From assembly GCF_030035675.1 (NCBI RefSeq), contig NC_084489.1:13095001-13159000 (forward strand): a stretch of DNA of 64,000 bases, read 5' to 3'. The first letter of the stretch is position 1. The number at the start of each line of letters is the position of its first letter. Below the pieces are notes generated by a model. That model ran no database searches, had not been told where the DNA came from, and saw only the letters and a list, made by a program, of their open reading frames with translations. Of this stretch, positions 20,740 through 32,571 are shown in pieces. The position numbers were made by a program, and so were the translations under genes. The DNA is from Rhineura floridana. Taxonomy: Eukaryota; Chordata; Lepidosauria; Squamata; Rhineuridae.

Positions 20740-23654
20740 TTTGGGAAAGCCAGTAAATGACAGCTTCAGCCAGGCTCTGCCCGTTACTCACCAGCATTTG
20801 CACAGGAGGAGGGTGAAGAAACTAGGGTGGCCAAGAGCCATGCTTTACGGAGGACAGTCTTCTGTTTAAAAAGCTGTCAGTCCTCCATTTGAAGAGCTGG
20901 CTGATCCAAGTCTGGTATAAAGACCGAGAACCAGAAAAAGGGAGAGCAGGAAGGGCCTTGATGTTGCAATTGGACAGCAGACTGAGGACGAGACAGGTGC
21001 CTTGGTCTCAATCTTCCCCACTACGGTGAAATTTCTATAGTTAGAGTAATTATTACCAAATTTGCATCTAGGCATATAAATTTGCATATGCAAATCGGTG
21101 TCCTCTTTTGTCCTTTTTTTAAATGATGCATTTCCTCTTCTTTGGCAGTTTGTAATTGGGCATCCTAGAAAAAAGGCCAGGAAGGAGGAATGGTTGTTAT
21201 CAGATTCAACCCCACCTGCCAGTACTTTAGCAAATATGGTCAAGCTGTACTGTAGAACCATAAGAGCTAGAAAGCTATTCATATGTTTATATATATATAT
21301 ATATATATATAAAACATCTGAAATTCTCAGGAAGATGGATACCACAAATGGATACAATCCATTTGCACTGTCTTAGGAACACTGATCCTTCAGTTTGACA
21401 TTGTCAGTGGTTTCCATATTTACTGTTGACAATATCTATGTTTGATTGTCTTTGACAGTCTTTGATGGTCTTGGTTTGATGGTCTACACTGGTTTATGTA
21501 TCTAGCTTCTTTTTTTAATCTCCTGGGAAGTCAACTGAGGATGCCTATGCAACTTGTGGGGTTCTCTTCTTAAAAGTCACATTTGATCCTAATCTCTCCA
21601 TGGAAATGGCAGTGCCTTCTGTGTACAAAGCAGGTGTCCTACCACTGAGCTGTGGTCTTTCCACTGATCTAGAAGCGGCTCTTCTTTTTCTTATAACAAT
21701 AATTACAGAGAGTGGGATAGGGAAACATGTTCAGATGTGCACAGTGTCTGGTGCATATCTTATGTGAAGCACAAATATAGCTCTTCAGAGCTTAGGAGAC
21801 ATTTCCTCCTCCCTCCATAAATTGCAGAAATAAATTTCTGTTTTTCACTCTTATAGGCACCTTTTCTCCTCATCTTTCCTCCCCCTTCACTCTTACAATT
21901 TACAATGGAAGGAACTGCATCCCGTTGCTACGCCCTGCACATTTTTCTCATACAAAACTGGAAAAATTTCCTTCTCTTTGTTGTGAGTATTCATTCACAT
22001 ACCCCTTGATTATTCTATCTTTCAATGGATATCTACATTATTTATTAACAAGGCCGGCTTTCAATCCATTTAGAATGCCAAAGTCAAAACAATCCCTTTC
22101 ATTTCTTGATTTCACCTCTCCAGCTTCCTAATGATTTGCATGTCACTGTCAAATTCCTTATCTTTGTCTGCAGAGCTCTTAGTCATTTGCCCTTCAGTTA
22201 ATTTACCCACTCATGTTCTCTGATTTCCCTTCCTTGCTCACTTTCCATTTATAGACCTCATCTCCTCTCTCTTTCTTTTGTTACTTCCCCCCCTCTTATA
22301 GTGGTAATGGTACTTTGAAGGTGGAAGGTGTTGATCACAGCAGAACCAGCATTTATTTCTTTATAAGTAGTTTCATTTCACTCTTCAGTTATGTTTCTAA
22401 AGTGGTTTACAAAACACATACAATTAAAGTGTGTATGTGTGTGTGTGTGTTTGTAAGAGAAATAGAGTGAGTGCAAATAGAGCATGGGGTGACCACGCTC
22501 ACCACATGCCCCTTCCCCAAAGGATACTCCAAAGATAAATGTGGTCCTTTTACCAAAAAGGATTAGCCACCCATGTGTTAGGAGCTTCAACAAGCTCATT
22601 CCTTTCTTCCTTCACCCCATCCAAGTCCACCCCCCTCCAACTAACACCCCAACATTCTGCACGTCCTGGAAGTTCACAGGTCCTTTTCAGTCTGTTCTAG
22701 ATTTTTTAAAAAACCTGTCCTTTTAATTAACAAACATATATAATTCTGCATACTTAACAAGTCCCTCAAATATGTAGATATGACTGTCTTCGCTTTTGAT
22801 GGCTCTGTTTTGCTTCTACATCGATAGGCATATGACCACCCAAGTTCACTATTAGGTAGAATGATACCAGTGGGAGGTTGTACTGATTCAGTCTGTTTTA
22901 TATACACATATCTGGGGGGAAATGACATTTCTAGGTGGACTAGAAAGCAAGATGGAAGGCAAGGGATTTCATTAGAATCCAATTGTGCCCTTGATGGTAG
23001 GCTGAGTGGGGACTCCAAGGGGGAAAAAAGACACACATGATAAATATAGTTGTAGTTGCACTGATAATTTCATAATCTTATGTGCTCATCCTACATAATA
23101 GTAAATGTTGTACTTACCGGGTTCCCCTTTTAAAGAAATATGAAAAGGATGTTGAATGCTAACCAGAATGTTCTTTGTAATGTGATTCAGAAAAAGCATA
23201 AACATCCATTTCTTCGACAAACACGCATGCTGCAAAGAGGCAGACTTTCCTCATATTGATGAAACTATTCAAAGTCTTTGCTTCATTGATAAACAGCATC
23301 AAGGAAGACCATCATCAAGAGAGTTACAGATCTTCCATGCTTTACCAGCAACAGTTATTACTGGAGCATTTATTACCTAGGTTCAGCAACGTGTTTTAGA
23401 TAAGCAGAAGAACTATGGAAATAGCTGTAACAATATGAATTAAGGAACTGTAGAACCTGAAGGTACTTTGAAAATTCTTCAAGTGATTGGCTGGACTACA
23501 ACATTATTAATCATACAGGTGGCAGAAAGAGAGAGAGAGAGACATATGTCATGAACTAATTTTTGGACCAACTGTTCTTAATCTTACTGATTAGTTTCAG
23601 CTTTACAGCACAAGATTAGTCCTAACCTATGTATCATTGAGGACACTGTTCTTC
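20740..23654. other. Mostly unique intergenic sequence
   Basis: Small items only: a (TA)n run at 21286-21311, a short tRNA-SINE head piece on the minus strand near 21600-21665 (CCTACCACTGAGCTGTGGTC), and a (GT)n run at 22430-22452. The 163-codon minus frame at 21357-20866 reads through the TA run and has no known domain. No gene is supported. Confidence 0.45.
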
Positions 23655-23780
23655 AAGCTTGGGTCCCCAGATGTTGTTGGACTACAACTCCCACCATCCT
23701 TGGCCATTGGCTAAGCTGGCTGGGGTTGAAGGGAGTTGTAGTCCGACAACATCTGGAGACCCAAGGCTGAAGAACAGTTT
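23655..23780. repeat. Foldback repeat F2, good copy
   Basis: CCCCAGATGTTGTTGGACTA on the left pairs with TAGTCCGACAACATCTGGAG on the right, around GGCCATTGGCTAAGCTGGCT. Outer bases TTCTTCAAGCTTGGG and CCCAAGGCTGAAGAA also pair. Confidence 0.75.
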
Positions 23781-24630
23781 TATGAGACATCCTGCTCTAT
23801 CCTTCCTGCCTTTAAAACCAAATTTTGTTTGTTTTAAAAGTAGGAAAGAGAGGGCTGCACCGCTTTTCTTAGCATGAGAGTATTAAAGGATTATGATTTT
23901 TAAAAAATTAAAATTGGTACATTTTGATACTGAAACTATCTATAAACTAAATGACCCCCAAGGTTATTAGTTGTTCACCTACATTTCCACAATGTTGTCC
24001 CATTATTGCCATCTGGAGGAGCACTCCCCCAGTCTTGGAACACTTGTGGTATGAACAGTTACGGGATTTTAGCAGGAAAGTATAGGACATGCACCTATTG
24101 CAAATGAAGCAGTATGACCACCCCAAAACATTTGCAGACACAAATGGTATTGAATGCATGATCACATATAACCTCCTGGATAACATCATGAACACAAAGC
24201 ATGATGAATGCTTAATAAAAAGGATGTCTGAAGGGGCCCTTAGAGAAATTCAAATGTGGATTATATTCAGATTTATTTTCCAGTTGCCTATAGTTATTGA
24301 TCCATTTTTTACTAGTAAAAATACATGTGCGTTTTTTAAAATGTCCTAGTTTGCTGTAACCAGGGCTAAAATCTACTGTGGTCCAATCGCAACTTGTCAG
24401 CATATCCTCCCCGCAGCCTCTGCTGAAGCCTGTGAGGATTGCTAGGAGCTGAGTGGGGTATGGGTTTCTTGCTGCACTCTCTGCACCTGCGGACAAGTAG
24501 GGATGAGGTCTGGTGAGGAAGCAGCTTGTCAGAATTTAAGATCTTGAAGACTCCTTGTCCAACCTTACCTGCTGTCTGAGCCACGGACTGGCCTGCCTCT
24601 ACCGTCCTGACAATTCCATGGAGCTACCCA
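23781..24630. other. Intergenic, no feature recognised
   Basis: Unique sequence with no supported features. Confidence 0.45.
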
Positions 24631-24740
24631 TGTGGGTGGGTGGGTGGGTGGGTGGGGGATGTGGTTATGAGTGAGCAAGATGTTTTGGGAGTTGCCAGGG
24701 GGGCATTTTGGGAGTTGCGTGCATGCCAGTGTGTGTGTGT

Positions 24741-24773
<33 letters not shown>

Positions 24774-25047
24774 CCTGGGGTGGGTGAGTTTGGAGTCTCT
24801 CTGTATGTGTGTTTGGGAACCCCTGGCTCTGTGTGTATGTGGTTGGGAATCTGGGGGGGTAAGAATCCGTGTGTGTGTGTGTGTGTGTTTGCGCGCACAT
24901 GCTTGAAGGTGCCTGGTGTGTGTGTGTGTCTATGTATGTATGTTTGGGAGTCCCTGGAGTGGACGGTGGGTAGTCTGTCCGTGTGTGTGAGAGAGAGAGA
25001 AAGAGAGAGACCCTGGCTTTGTGTGTTTGGAGTCCTGGGGGGTGGGA

Positions 25048-25082
<35 letters not shown>
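24631..25082. repeat. Cluster of simple repeats with a degenerate minisatellite
   Basis: In order: (GGGT)n, (GA)n at 24742-24772, several (GT)n tracts, a second (GA)n near 24989-25010, and (GT)n at 25050-25078. The spacers repeat a GTTTGGGAGTCCCTGG-like phrase, so this is a decayed higher-order tandem array. The long His-Thr and Ser-Leu open frames here are artefacts. Confidence 0.9.
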
Positions 25083-25083
<1 letters not shown>

Positions 25084-26639
25084 TGGCACACAAAGCGCGC
25101 AGGTGTAAAGCCCCTTGTAGACTAATGTTAGTGTCTATAAACTCTGTTTAGCAAAGGTAGTATATATATTACAAAGTGGAAATATCATAAATGAATCAAA
25201 TAACAAAGGGGTTACAATTAGTCCAGATTCAGAAAGGTAGATAGCTTCTAAATGAGTTGACTGAGAGATATACACTCATTGCTTCTGCTCCACTGTCATA
25301 ACAATTCAACAAACATTAGGGGTTTTTGAAGCACTAAAAATCCAGCAACCCTTGTATAACTAAGACAATAGTGGGAGGAATGATACATACCATGACGATT
25401 TATGCCCTGTTTCATGAATTTTCACTTTCTTGAACCACTGCCCCCTTTCCCCAACATACTATTGTCTGTCTTCAGCCTAAATGACAGATGAGTTTGTTTT
25501 TCCTATTGAAAATACAATGGTATGGTTTTTCCATATGTGCTCTCACAAAGCACAGGGTTCTTTTCCTAACGTTCTAAACTGCCACATCTTCTGCAGGCAG
25601 ATGGAGTGGGGGTGAATAAATGAATCACAACTCACTGATATTGACAAAGTATGATCTGCCTGGAACCGCTTGACACGTCTCACATGGGAGGGCCAGATTT
25701 AGGGTCAGGTGACTGGGGAGACCAGCTGGGGCACCAGACTTTAGTGCAAACAGTCCATCTTTATGTGTAACAGTTTATGGGTATCATTAGCTTTGTGTTA
25801 ACGTTCTTTATCAATAAGCAGCACACAGATCTTCAGAAAGCAACTACTCTAGCTAACTCTCTTTGGTCAATGATTTTGGCTGAAATAGTGTGCATCACTT
25901 TTACCAGCTACAGCCTCTCCTTTAAAGCTCACTCATATCGTAGGCTGTCAGTTATCAATAAGACAAAATATGAGAGGCATGAAAAAACAAACTTGGTTGG
26001 TGATTCCATAACTTTGTTTTTAATAGCACAATGGAAGTTATTCCCGTTTGATTAGACCGGGGGTCTTTATGGGTTCCTGAAGCAAGCACAATAACAATAT
26101 GCAACAACATAATTTAAAAATTCTCTTGGATGATTCCATCTGGAGCTGGGTCTCTTCTCCTGCAATCCGATTCTCTGCCAACGAAAGAAGGACAGCCAAG
26201 GGGAGAACAGCCAACAAATGTGAGATCTGTCCTTTCCATCAACTGCTGATGTTACTTAATCAAGCATGGAGGAGTGGGCAGTGCAATGATAGCAATATGG
26301 AACAACATTTCAAGGTGTACAGCATGTGTGCAAATTAAGCTGCTCCACACCACTGGCAAATGATAAAAAGAAAGGCAGGATGGGGGAGGAAGGAAATCAC
26401 TTCTATGCTAGCCCTCCTTAAATATTTCCTCCCTCCTGCTCCAACCACCCCGCACACAGGAGGAGAAAAATTTCTAAGTAGGTCTGTAATCAGGTTGAGT
26501 CTTGAATAGTGTGCATGTGTGTGTCCTGATGCTTTAGAAAAACATTAAAATATATCAATTTGACTTGGTTTTACCTGGTAAATTGAGAAAGAGAGGCCTT
26601 TTTAAGCATCTGATCAACAAATTTGACCAGGGTTTTCTC
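25083..26639. other. Intergenic, no feature recognised
   Basis: Unique AT-rich sequence. Chance open frames of up to 92 codons have no recognisable domain. Confidence 0.45.
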
Positions 26640-26776
26640 TTTCAGGTGGATTTATATTTATTATTGCTACTTTATGGGAGGTTTTGTATTGTGATCTATT
26701 TCATTGCTGCTGTGGGCCGCTGTGGGCTCCTACTGGAAGAAAGGACGGGATATAATTCTAATAAATAAATAAATAC
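26640..26776 (+). mobile_element. L2 3' tail
   Basis: GGGCTCCTACTGGAAGAAAG, then GACGGGATATAATTC, then (AAAT)n. Confidence 0.6.
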
Positions 26777-27374
26777 AGGTTAGAAATAGTATTTTCATCT
26801 GTTAGTGTGTAAGCTGTCTTGCATCTTATTCATAAAGCAGCCTATACATATTTTAAATATATACATAAATACCTTTATGTATTTAAATACATACATACGT
26901 AGATAAATTCTGCTAGCATGTGTTCACTTGCTGCCTTTGATTTGGGGTAGTGGCTGAGATTATTACACAACACACACAGAGGGGCCTGTTGTGCTCCCAG
27001 CCCATCACTGGAAATATCAGCAAATCACTGCTGCTCCATAGGATGCACCATCAATCTCTGAAATTATTGAGATGCATTTATTTATTGGCAGATTCTGGTG
27101 AAGTACAACTACAAAAAACTACTGTCCCTTGTGATAGGGTGGCGTCACTGCAGCTTATCTAGCTAGGGATGGGGCAGGATGGCAGTGATGGCAGGGTCTG
27201 GGACTCTGCCCCCACCAGTGCTGCAATCTGCTTTGGGTGGATTTGAAAGTTCACAAAACCTACATCAAGGTCAGACCTCATTACAGTGGCAAAGCATTTG
27301 AACAACCAATGGCTGTAATAGTTATTATGGCTATATATTCCCTCTGTCATGCTTCTCAATACAGTTGGTGGAGA
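26777..27374. other. Intergenic, no feature recognised
   Basis: Unique sequence, partly TA/CATA-rich around 26840-26905. Confidence 0.45.
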
Positions 27375-27500
27375 ATCACAGCAGAAGAGAGCTACAGTAT
27401 TGCCTTATGTCCTGCTTGGGGGTTTCCCAAAGGCATCAAGTTGGCCACTGTGGGAAACAGGATGGTGAACTAGATAGGTCTGATCCAGTATGACTACATA
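27375..27500 (+). repeat. R2 3'-end fragment
   Basis: ATGTCCTGCTTGGGGGTTTC, GTTGGCCACTGTGGGAAACA, GGATGGTGAACTAGATAGG, matching 12296-12517. Confidence 0.55.
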
Positions 27501-28033
27501 CAATGGTCAATTATGGAAAGCAGAGAATTGCAAGCCGTTCCATGGTCTACAAAAGTGAGGGGGTGAGGGGGAGAGAGACCCAGCCTGTGTTAACTGTATG
27601 CACTCATTGAATGAAACTCACAGAACTTCATATAGCTGCTAAACAGCACGCACACAATCCCAGGTAACAGAACAAAACATTTTCTCAAGCAAGTATAGCA
27701 GGTCATTAATTACTTTCCCAAGGCCCTGACAATTGTGCTCAGAAGAGCCCTCTCATTTTGAGTCAATTTCACAGCAACTGCCTCTTCATTGATCAATTTC
27801 ACAGGGGCTGATTTTTTGCAGGTTTATTTCAAAATGGTTTCACATTAGGGCACTAACTGAATTTCACACTCTTCAAGGATCTTGTTACACCAGGTAACTT
27901 TTAGAAAAGAAGAGGCATATGGTTAAGAAAATATGGTAACAATCTGATAAGAATTTTTCACTTGATTGGAATGCTGCTTTCCTACCTTGAGCAATCAGTG
28001 TCAATACATTTTATAACTACAGAGACAGACTAT
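27501..28033. other. Intergenic, no feature recognised
   Basis: Unique sequence. Confidence 0.45.
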
Positions 28034-28041
28034 CTATCTGG

Positions 28042-28783
28042 TAGGGCTGTGCACAGCCCTCCAGTCGCTCCTCATGGCCTTGATCTGTGGGCCCCAAGGA
28101 GGACCAATTCACCCTGTCCTGAAGATGGGACCACCTACCCCACCCTGGATCTGTTTGCAAAGTTATTTGGAGGTCGAGGTGAAGGGTTTTTTTTTAAATG
28201 AAAGATATGGTCAGGAGGGGTGAAGAAGGATGCACTATATCTCCTTCTCTCCCTTCCTCCCCCAAGAGCAGGCAGATGCATCTAGCACCATGCAAGAACT
28301 GCTTCAAGCACAGCGTGGGGAGCATTTGTGGGGCAGCACAAGACTCCTGGAGCAATGGGAGTAAGTTTCCTCCTCCCGCTGGTGCTTGCTCTTGCGGGAT
28401 CACTATTGACCTTGGGCAATCCCATGACAGCCTGAGTAGGGTGGAGTCAAGGCCTTAGGCCTAGGCCTACCCGACACTGGCCTCTTCCTTTGCCCACCAG
28501 GGAGGACATGGAGCGGGCTGTCCAAGAGCCACATAAGAGATTGGTAGCAGTTAGGAAGCTCTCTGGCAGCCACTCCATGGCCTCCTCCCTCCAGAGGCTG
28601 GTGCCCAGCATTGGATGTTGTCACTCCATCCCCAAGCCCTGCCCACTGATAGCCCCAGATTACTCTGGGCCGCCATACTCAACCTGTAGTGATCCAGGGC
28701 TATCTGAGCCTGACTCAACTGAGACCCAAAAGCCTCTGAAGAGCTTTGGCTCAGGCCTCAGCCAAATACTGAACACAGCCCTA
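28042..28783. mobile_element. hAT-superfamily non-autonomous element with perfect target duplication
   Basis: It is 742 bp long. The terminal repeats are TAGGGCTGTGCACAG and the reverse complement of CTGAACACAGCCCTA. CTATCTGG is present on both sides (28034-28041 and 28784-28791), a perfect 8-bp duplication typical of hAT. The inside is GC-richer than the flanks. A 125-codon plus frame (28490-28867) reads out past the right end and shows no transposase motif, so I treat the element as non-autonomous. Confidence 0.88.
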
Positions 28784-28791
28784 CTATCTGG

Positions 28792-28939
28792 GTCTTTCAA
28801 TTACAAATATCAACATTTACAATTTAGAAAATACAACAAAATAAATAAATCTGGAAACTCAAAATAGTTGCATAGGCAGTTTGTTCATGTAATCCAGGTG
28901 CCATTCACCAACATCCTGGATGTTGTTTGGTTTCTTTTT
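28792..28939. other. Short unique spacer
   Basis: Nothing recognised. Confidence 0.4.
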
Positions 28940-29085
28940 TATTTGTTTGTTTTGTTTTTTGATTTATTGTATTTATTGTATTTGTACATTGCTTGTTTTT
29001 ATCTTTTTGTACACCGCCCAGAGAGCCTTCGGGCTTAGGGCGGTATATAAATTAAATAAAATAAAATAAAATAAAATAAACAGTA
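28940..29085 (+). mobile_element. L2 3' tail
   Basis: TTTTGTACACCGCCCAGAGA, GCCTTCGGGCTTAGGGCGGT, then (AAAAT)n. It is the same tail type as copies A to C. Confidence 0.75.
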
Positions 29086-29104
29086 CTACTACAATGATTA
29101 CTCA

Positions 29105-29310
29105 CATATTTATTTATTTTAATTCAGTATTCTTTCATCCATGAAATATAAGATAGTGTACATGGTACTTTCCCCCTCTTTTATTCTCAGAATAACTCTG
29201 TGAGGTATGTTATCCTGAGAGAAAGCCTAAGGTCACCACGTGAGCTTCATGGCTGAGGGGGACATGAACCTGGTCTCTGGAGTCCTAGCACAATACTCTA
29301 GCCCAGAGGT
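29105..29310 (-). mobile_element. tRNA-derived SINE, minus strand
   Basis: Reversed it shares CATGAAGCTCACGTGGTGAC and the GTCCCCCTCAGC segment with 4655-4880. The head is degraded. Confidence 0.6.
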
Positions 29311-30075
29311 GGCTAACTCCTGGCCCATGGGCTAGATATGGCCCAGCAAGCCGTGGAAAGTTGTCCTATCAGCCGCTGAAGCTTGATATCAGCACTATAG
29401 TTCTCAGTACTGAGATTGGGAATTAAAGCATTCTTTTTTCCACGTCATAACTTCTCCAGCAAACATTTTCATGAATATTTTAGAAATAGTAGTAATACTG
29501 GATTCTTTTGTGAAGATAGTCGTTGTGATGTGATTAAACAGGAAGTAGACAATCCAGTTGAGGTCAGTACTCCAAGGAGAGAAAATTACATGTATGATAA
29601 TCGCCTCCGGGTCAAATTTGAACAGATAGAAAGCAAACATTTCCCACTAGCAATCAAATGAGGAGCTTTTGGCAAGTTTGCTCTTGGATATGTTGAAGTG
29701 ATAAGAAGGATACGGATTAGTTTCTCTTCCTTTAAAGCTTTGATAAAACAGTGAAGGGCATAGGTTGCACATCTCTCAAAACTGCAGAGTTAATAATCTA
29801 CTGATAAATACATTTCCTCTCTAACCACAGTGAATGGCTATGCATTTCCATTAAGCTGGTGACTCCGCAACTTTTTACTGAGGGGACTTATTTACCACAT
29901 TTCATCTGTGCAGAATTCAATATCATAAGGTCAACAGTGCATATGTTTAAAGAGCTAGACTTTCAAGCCTTGTCTTAGGCCCTCAAATGTCAGAATCAAA
30001 ACGATCCTTTTCTCAAATCTATAACCTCTGCAAGATGTTAGTCATAGTTGGACCCAGGTTCCTAGGAAGACATGT
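29311..30075. other. Intergenic, no feature recognised
   Basis: 29311-29395 resembles an old dispersed repeat (GTGGCTAACTCCTGGCCC). The rest is unique. Confidence 0.4.
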
Positions 30076-30099
30076 CTCATGGAGAACGTACACATAACC

Positions 30100-30400
30100 T
30101 GTCCACAAAGAGAGGATTGCGCACATTTTCCAGTAATTATAAAACTATCCAACAGGCCTTAGGGAATGCACATATCTCAACTATATTTTCTCAGGATTTT
30201 CTCCAGTCAACGTGCATGACCTTCAGTAGATCTTGGAAAATGTGCATATCTTGACTGCATTTTGTACATTCTGTAGGCATTATGTGTAAATCCCCAACAG
30301 GCCTCAGGGAACATAGGTATCTCGGCAGATTTTGTACAGTCTCTGTCCATTATATGTAATCTTCATTCAACAGGCCTTGGGGAACGTATATGTGTGTATG
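30100..30400. repeat. Old minisatellite, unit about 70-75 bp
   Basis: The phrase CAACAGGCCTTAGGGAA, CACATATCTC, ATTTTGTACA, CATTATGTGTAA recurs with starts near 30149, 30223 (degraded), 30292 and 30368, giving three and a half diverged units. A run of GT/TATAGA follows to 30435. Confidence 0.6.
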
Positions 30401-30718
30401 TGTATATAGATATAGATATATTTGTGTGTGTATCTGCATGTTAATTGTCAGGTCCTCTTCTGCTCAGGAAGAATTACCAATGAAATATCAGAAACTACCT
30501 TACCAAGTTATGATCTCCATATGAAATAATGTAAAATAAATATACAATTGTTGGTCTCATTTCTAGAGGTCCTGAGATAGGCTTCTTTTCTCGCTGAATG
30601 CTTGGGCCCAAAGGAGCTGAAGTGTGCCCTGACGTCCTGTTGGGATGTGTTTATTTTCAAGAAGGGGCCTGGGAGTTGATGGGTAGCCCCAATTCTTCCT
30701 CTCTCTGCTAATAGCCAG

Positions 30719-30785
30719 GTGTTGTTGTTATGTGCCTCCAAGTCGACTACGTAATCAGTGACCTCCAACAGCATCTGTCATGAAT
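30719..30785 (-). mobile_element. BovB LINE 3'-end scrap, minus strand
   Basis: GTTGTTGTTATGTGCCTCCA, AGTCGACTACG and CAGTGACCTCCAACAGCATC match the reversed 3' end of the BovB copy at 49817-50509, with an internal deletion. Confidence 0.75.
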
Positions 30786-30789
30786 GTCT

Positions 30790-31865
30790 TTACAAAGCCT
30801 TCCCTCTGCTTTCCTTTTATGCCACCTTAAAGGATATACCCACTATGAAATCTTGTTTAAAGGTCAGGTTATAAGTAACACAGGTCAAGCAACATAAGTA
30901 ATAAATAACACAGGTAAGGCTGAATTAAGAACGAAAAGAGTGTGTTCCAATTTGTTCACTGAAGCAAGGCAAATTATATCTGGACTGATTTCTTGTAAAC
31001 CTGAGTGCCATTCTCCTTAGACTGCCACCACTCCTTAATTCACTCGGGTGGCTAGCCACTTACTCCTGTCCTGTGAAGCATCTCTTGCTCTGTTACTACT
31101 TCCTGTTACAAAGGGACCTTGAACTTCCTCATGAGCATAGCTCATTAGAAATGCAAGTTCCCCTATTGTGAATGTAGCAGGACCTTTTGCTGGAGTTACC
31201 CGCACGTCACCAAAAAGGTGTATAAATCTACCTTTAACCCAATGATACACAAATAAAGAGTGGTTTTATTAAGAGAAGAAACAAGGAAAAATATTGCAGT
31301 TTACAATTACAACTAACAATGAGCAGCTTTCTATTCATTCATTCAGCAACACTCGACAGACTAAAGCAAAGAGACTAAACTTATGCATACTTTCACATCA
31401 AGCTCACCCACACAAAAAGGAAAGGAAAGAAACCCAGAAGTTGTGTATACCTTTCCTGGAGAGTTGCTGCAAGTCTAAGGCTGAGAGAGAGACTTTCGTA
31501 TCTAGCCCAATGAGCCAAAGCTCCGCCCTCATGTAACCAGTGCTAGATTTGAAAGATCTCACCCCAATCCTTAGCTCTGAAGCTCTGCAATTGTCCCAAA
31601 GATGCTGGGGCGCGTTGGTAAGAAAGGCAACTGTTGAGCCATCCAGAAGGAGGAACTGCTGACCCCTTCAAACCCCTCGTGTCTTATACCTTCTCTAACT
31701 AAACGGACCCCAATGTAAACCCAGTGTAAATGTGACCAGGAAGATGTGGACATGACAGATAAGAACAATGAAAGAGTTTAGGAGTACTGGTGCAGGAATC
31801 TGGGTTTTTTTCCAGAAACCATTCCCTGATAAGTAAAAATCCCCAATATTTGATTCCTCATTACA
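30790..31865 (-). mobile_element. Probable LTR-retroelement remnant (one LTR plus a short internal piece)
   Basis: On the minus strand the sequence starts TGTAATGAGG at 31865. About 600 bp later it carries a poly(A)-type AATAAA and a TATA-like box close together, as in LTR regulatory regions, then runs into a short stretch that may be internal. No second LTR is in the window and the far boundary is unclear. It is a broken fossil. The family is unknown to me, and a different kind of repeat is not excluded. Confidence 0.35.
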
Positions 31866-32284
31866 TTCCCCCTGGAAATGAAGGAAGTGAGCCCATTTGG
31901 ACCTCTTGATTTAGGCTTGCTCTTATTTGGCCACGCCTCCTGGTTTGCTACTCTTTGAATGCTACCAACTGCTGCTCTTTAGACTTGATACGAGAATGAG
32001 TGGGAGAGCTGCTGCTGCCTCCGGCTGTATGTCACAGTCCTGCTTTACAGCCTTCCCCAAAGTGGTGCCTATGGACACACATGTGCCTGCAGAGGCCTTC
32101 CCTAGTGTACACCAATCCCCTCCCCCTGAAATTAAGCTTGAAAGAAGCATTCTGTGGTAGCCAATTAGATATGTTGCAGTGTGTGCTTGGTTGTGGTCTA
32201 TGTATGATGCCCACAACAGTTTACAGTTTGCAAATGTTTCCACCACTCACCATATGCTCAGAGGCACATTACCAAATTCTTCCA
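31866..32284. other. Intergenic, no feature recognised
   Basis: Unique sequence. Overlapping open frames of 77-114 codons lack known domains. Confidence 0.45.
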
Positions 32285-32510
32285 AGCTACACAGGAAGTG
32301 GATTGGACTGTGAAAGACCAACCCAAATGGTGTTTGCATTCTGACAAATTTGTAGAGCAGTACAATATCTCGAAGAGGAGATCAGGTCTCCTGCTCCTCT
32401 GGTGCATTCACTATAGCTGGCCAGTTTCCCAGCTTTTTAAAGTTCCATAGAAATATTTGTTGGCTATGGGTACATAATTAAAGGGTTTTTGTTGGTCTAT
32501 TAGTTATTTC
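32285..32510 (+). repeat. R1 3'-part fragment
   Basis: AAGTGGATTGGACTGTGAAA, GACCAACCCAAATGGTG, TGCATTCACTATAGC and GGTCTATTAG match the 3' part of the copy at 1381-1640. Confidence 0.65.
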
Positions 32511-32571
32511 CCTGCTTTTTAATCCGGGAGGTAAAAAAAATGGATCCTATGCAGGTTTGCTGAAAATGGAT

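Noticed and set aside
20866-21357. 163-codon minus frame
   Set aside because: It reads through a TA microsatellite (Tyr-Ile repeats) and shows no recognisable domain.
24565-25151. Open frames of 117-174 codons rich in His-Thr, Ser-Leu or Val-Cys
   Set aside because: They are translations of GT/GA/GGGT simple repeats and appear on both strands.
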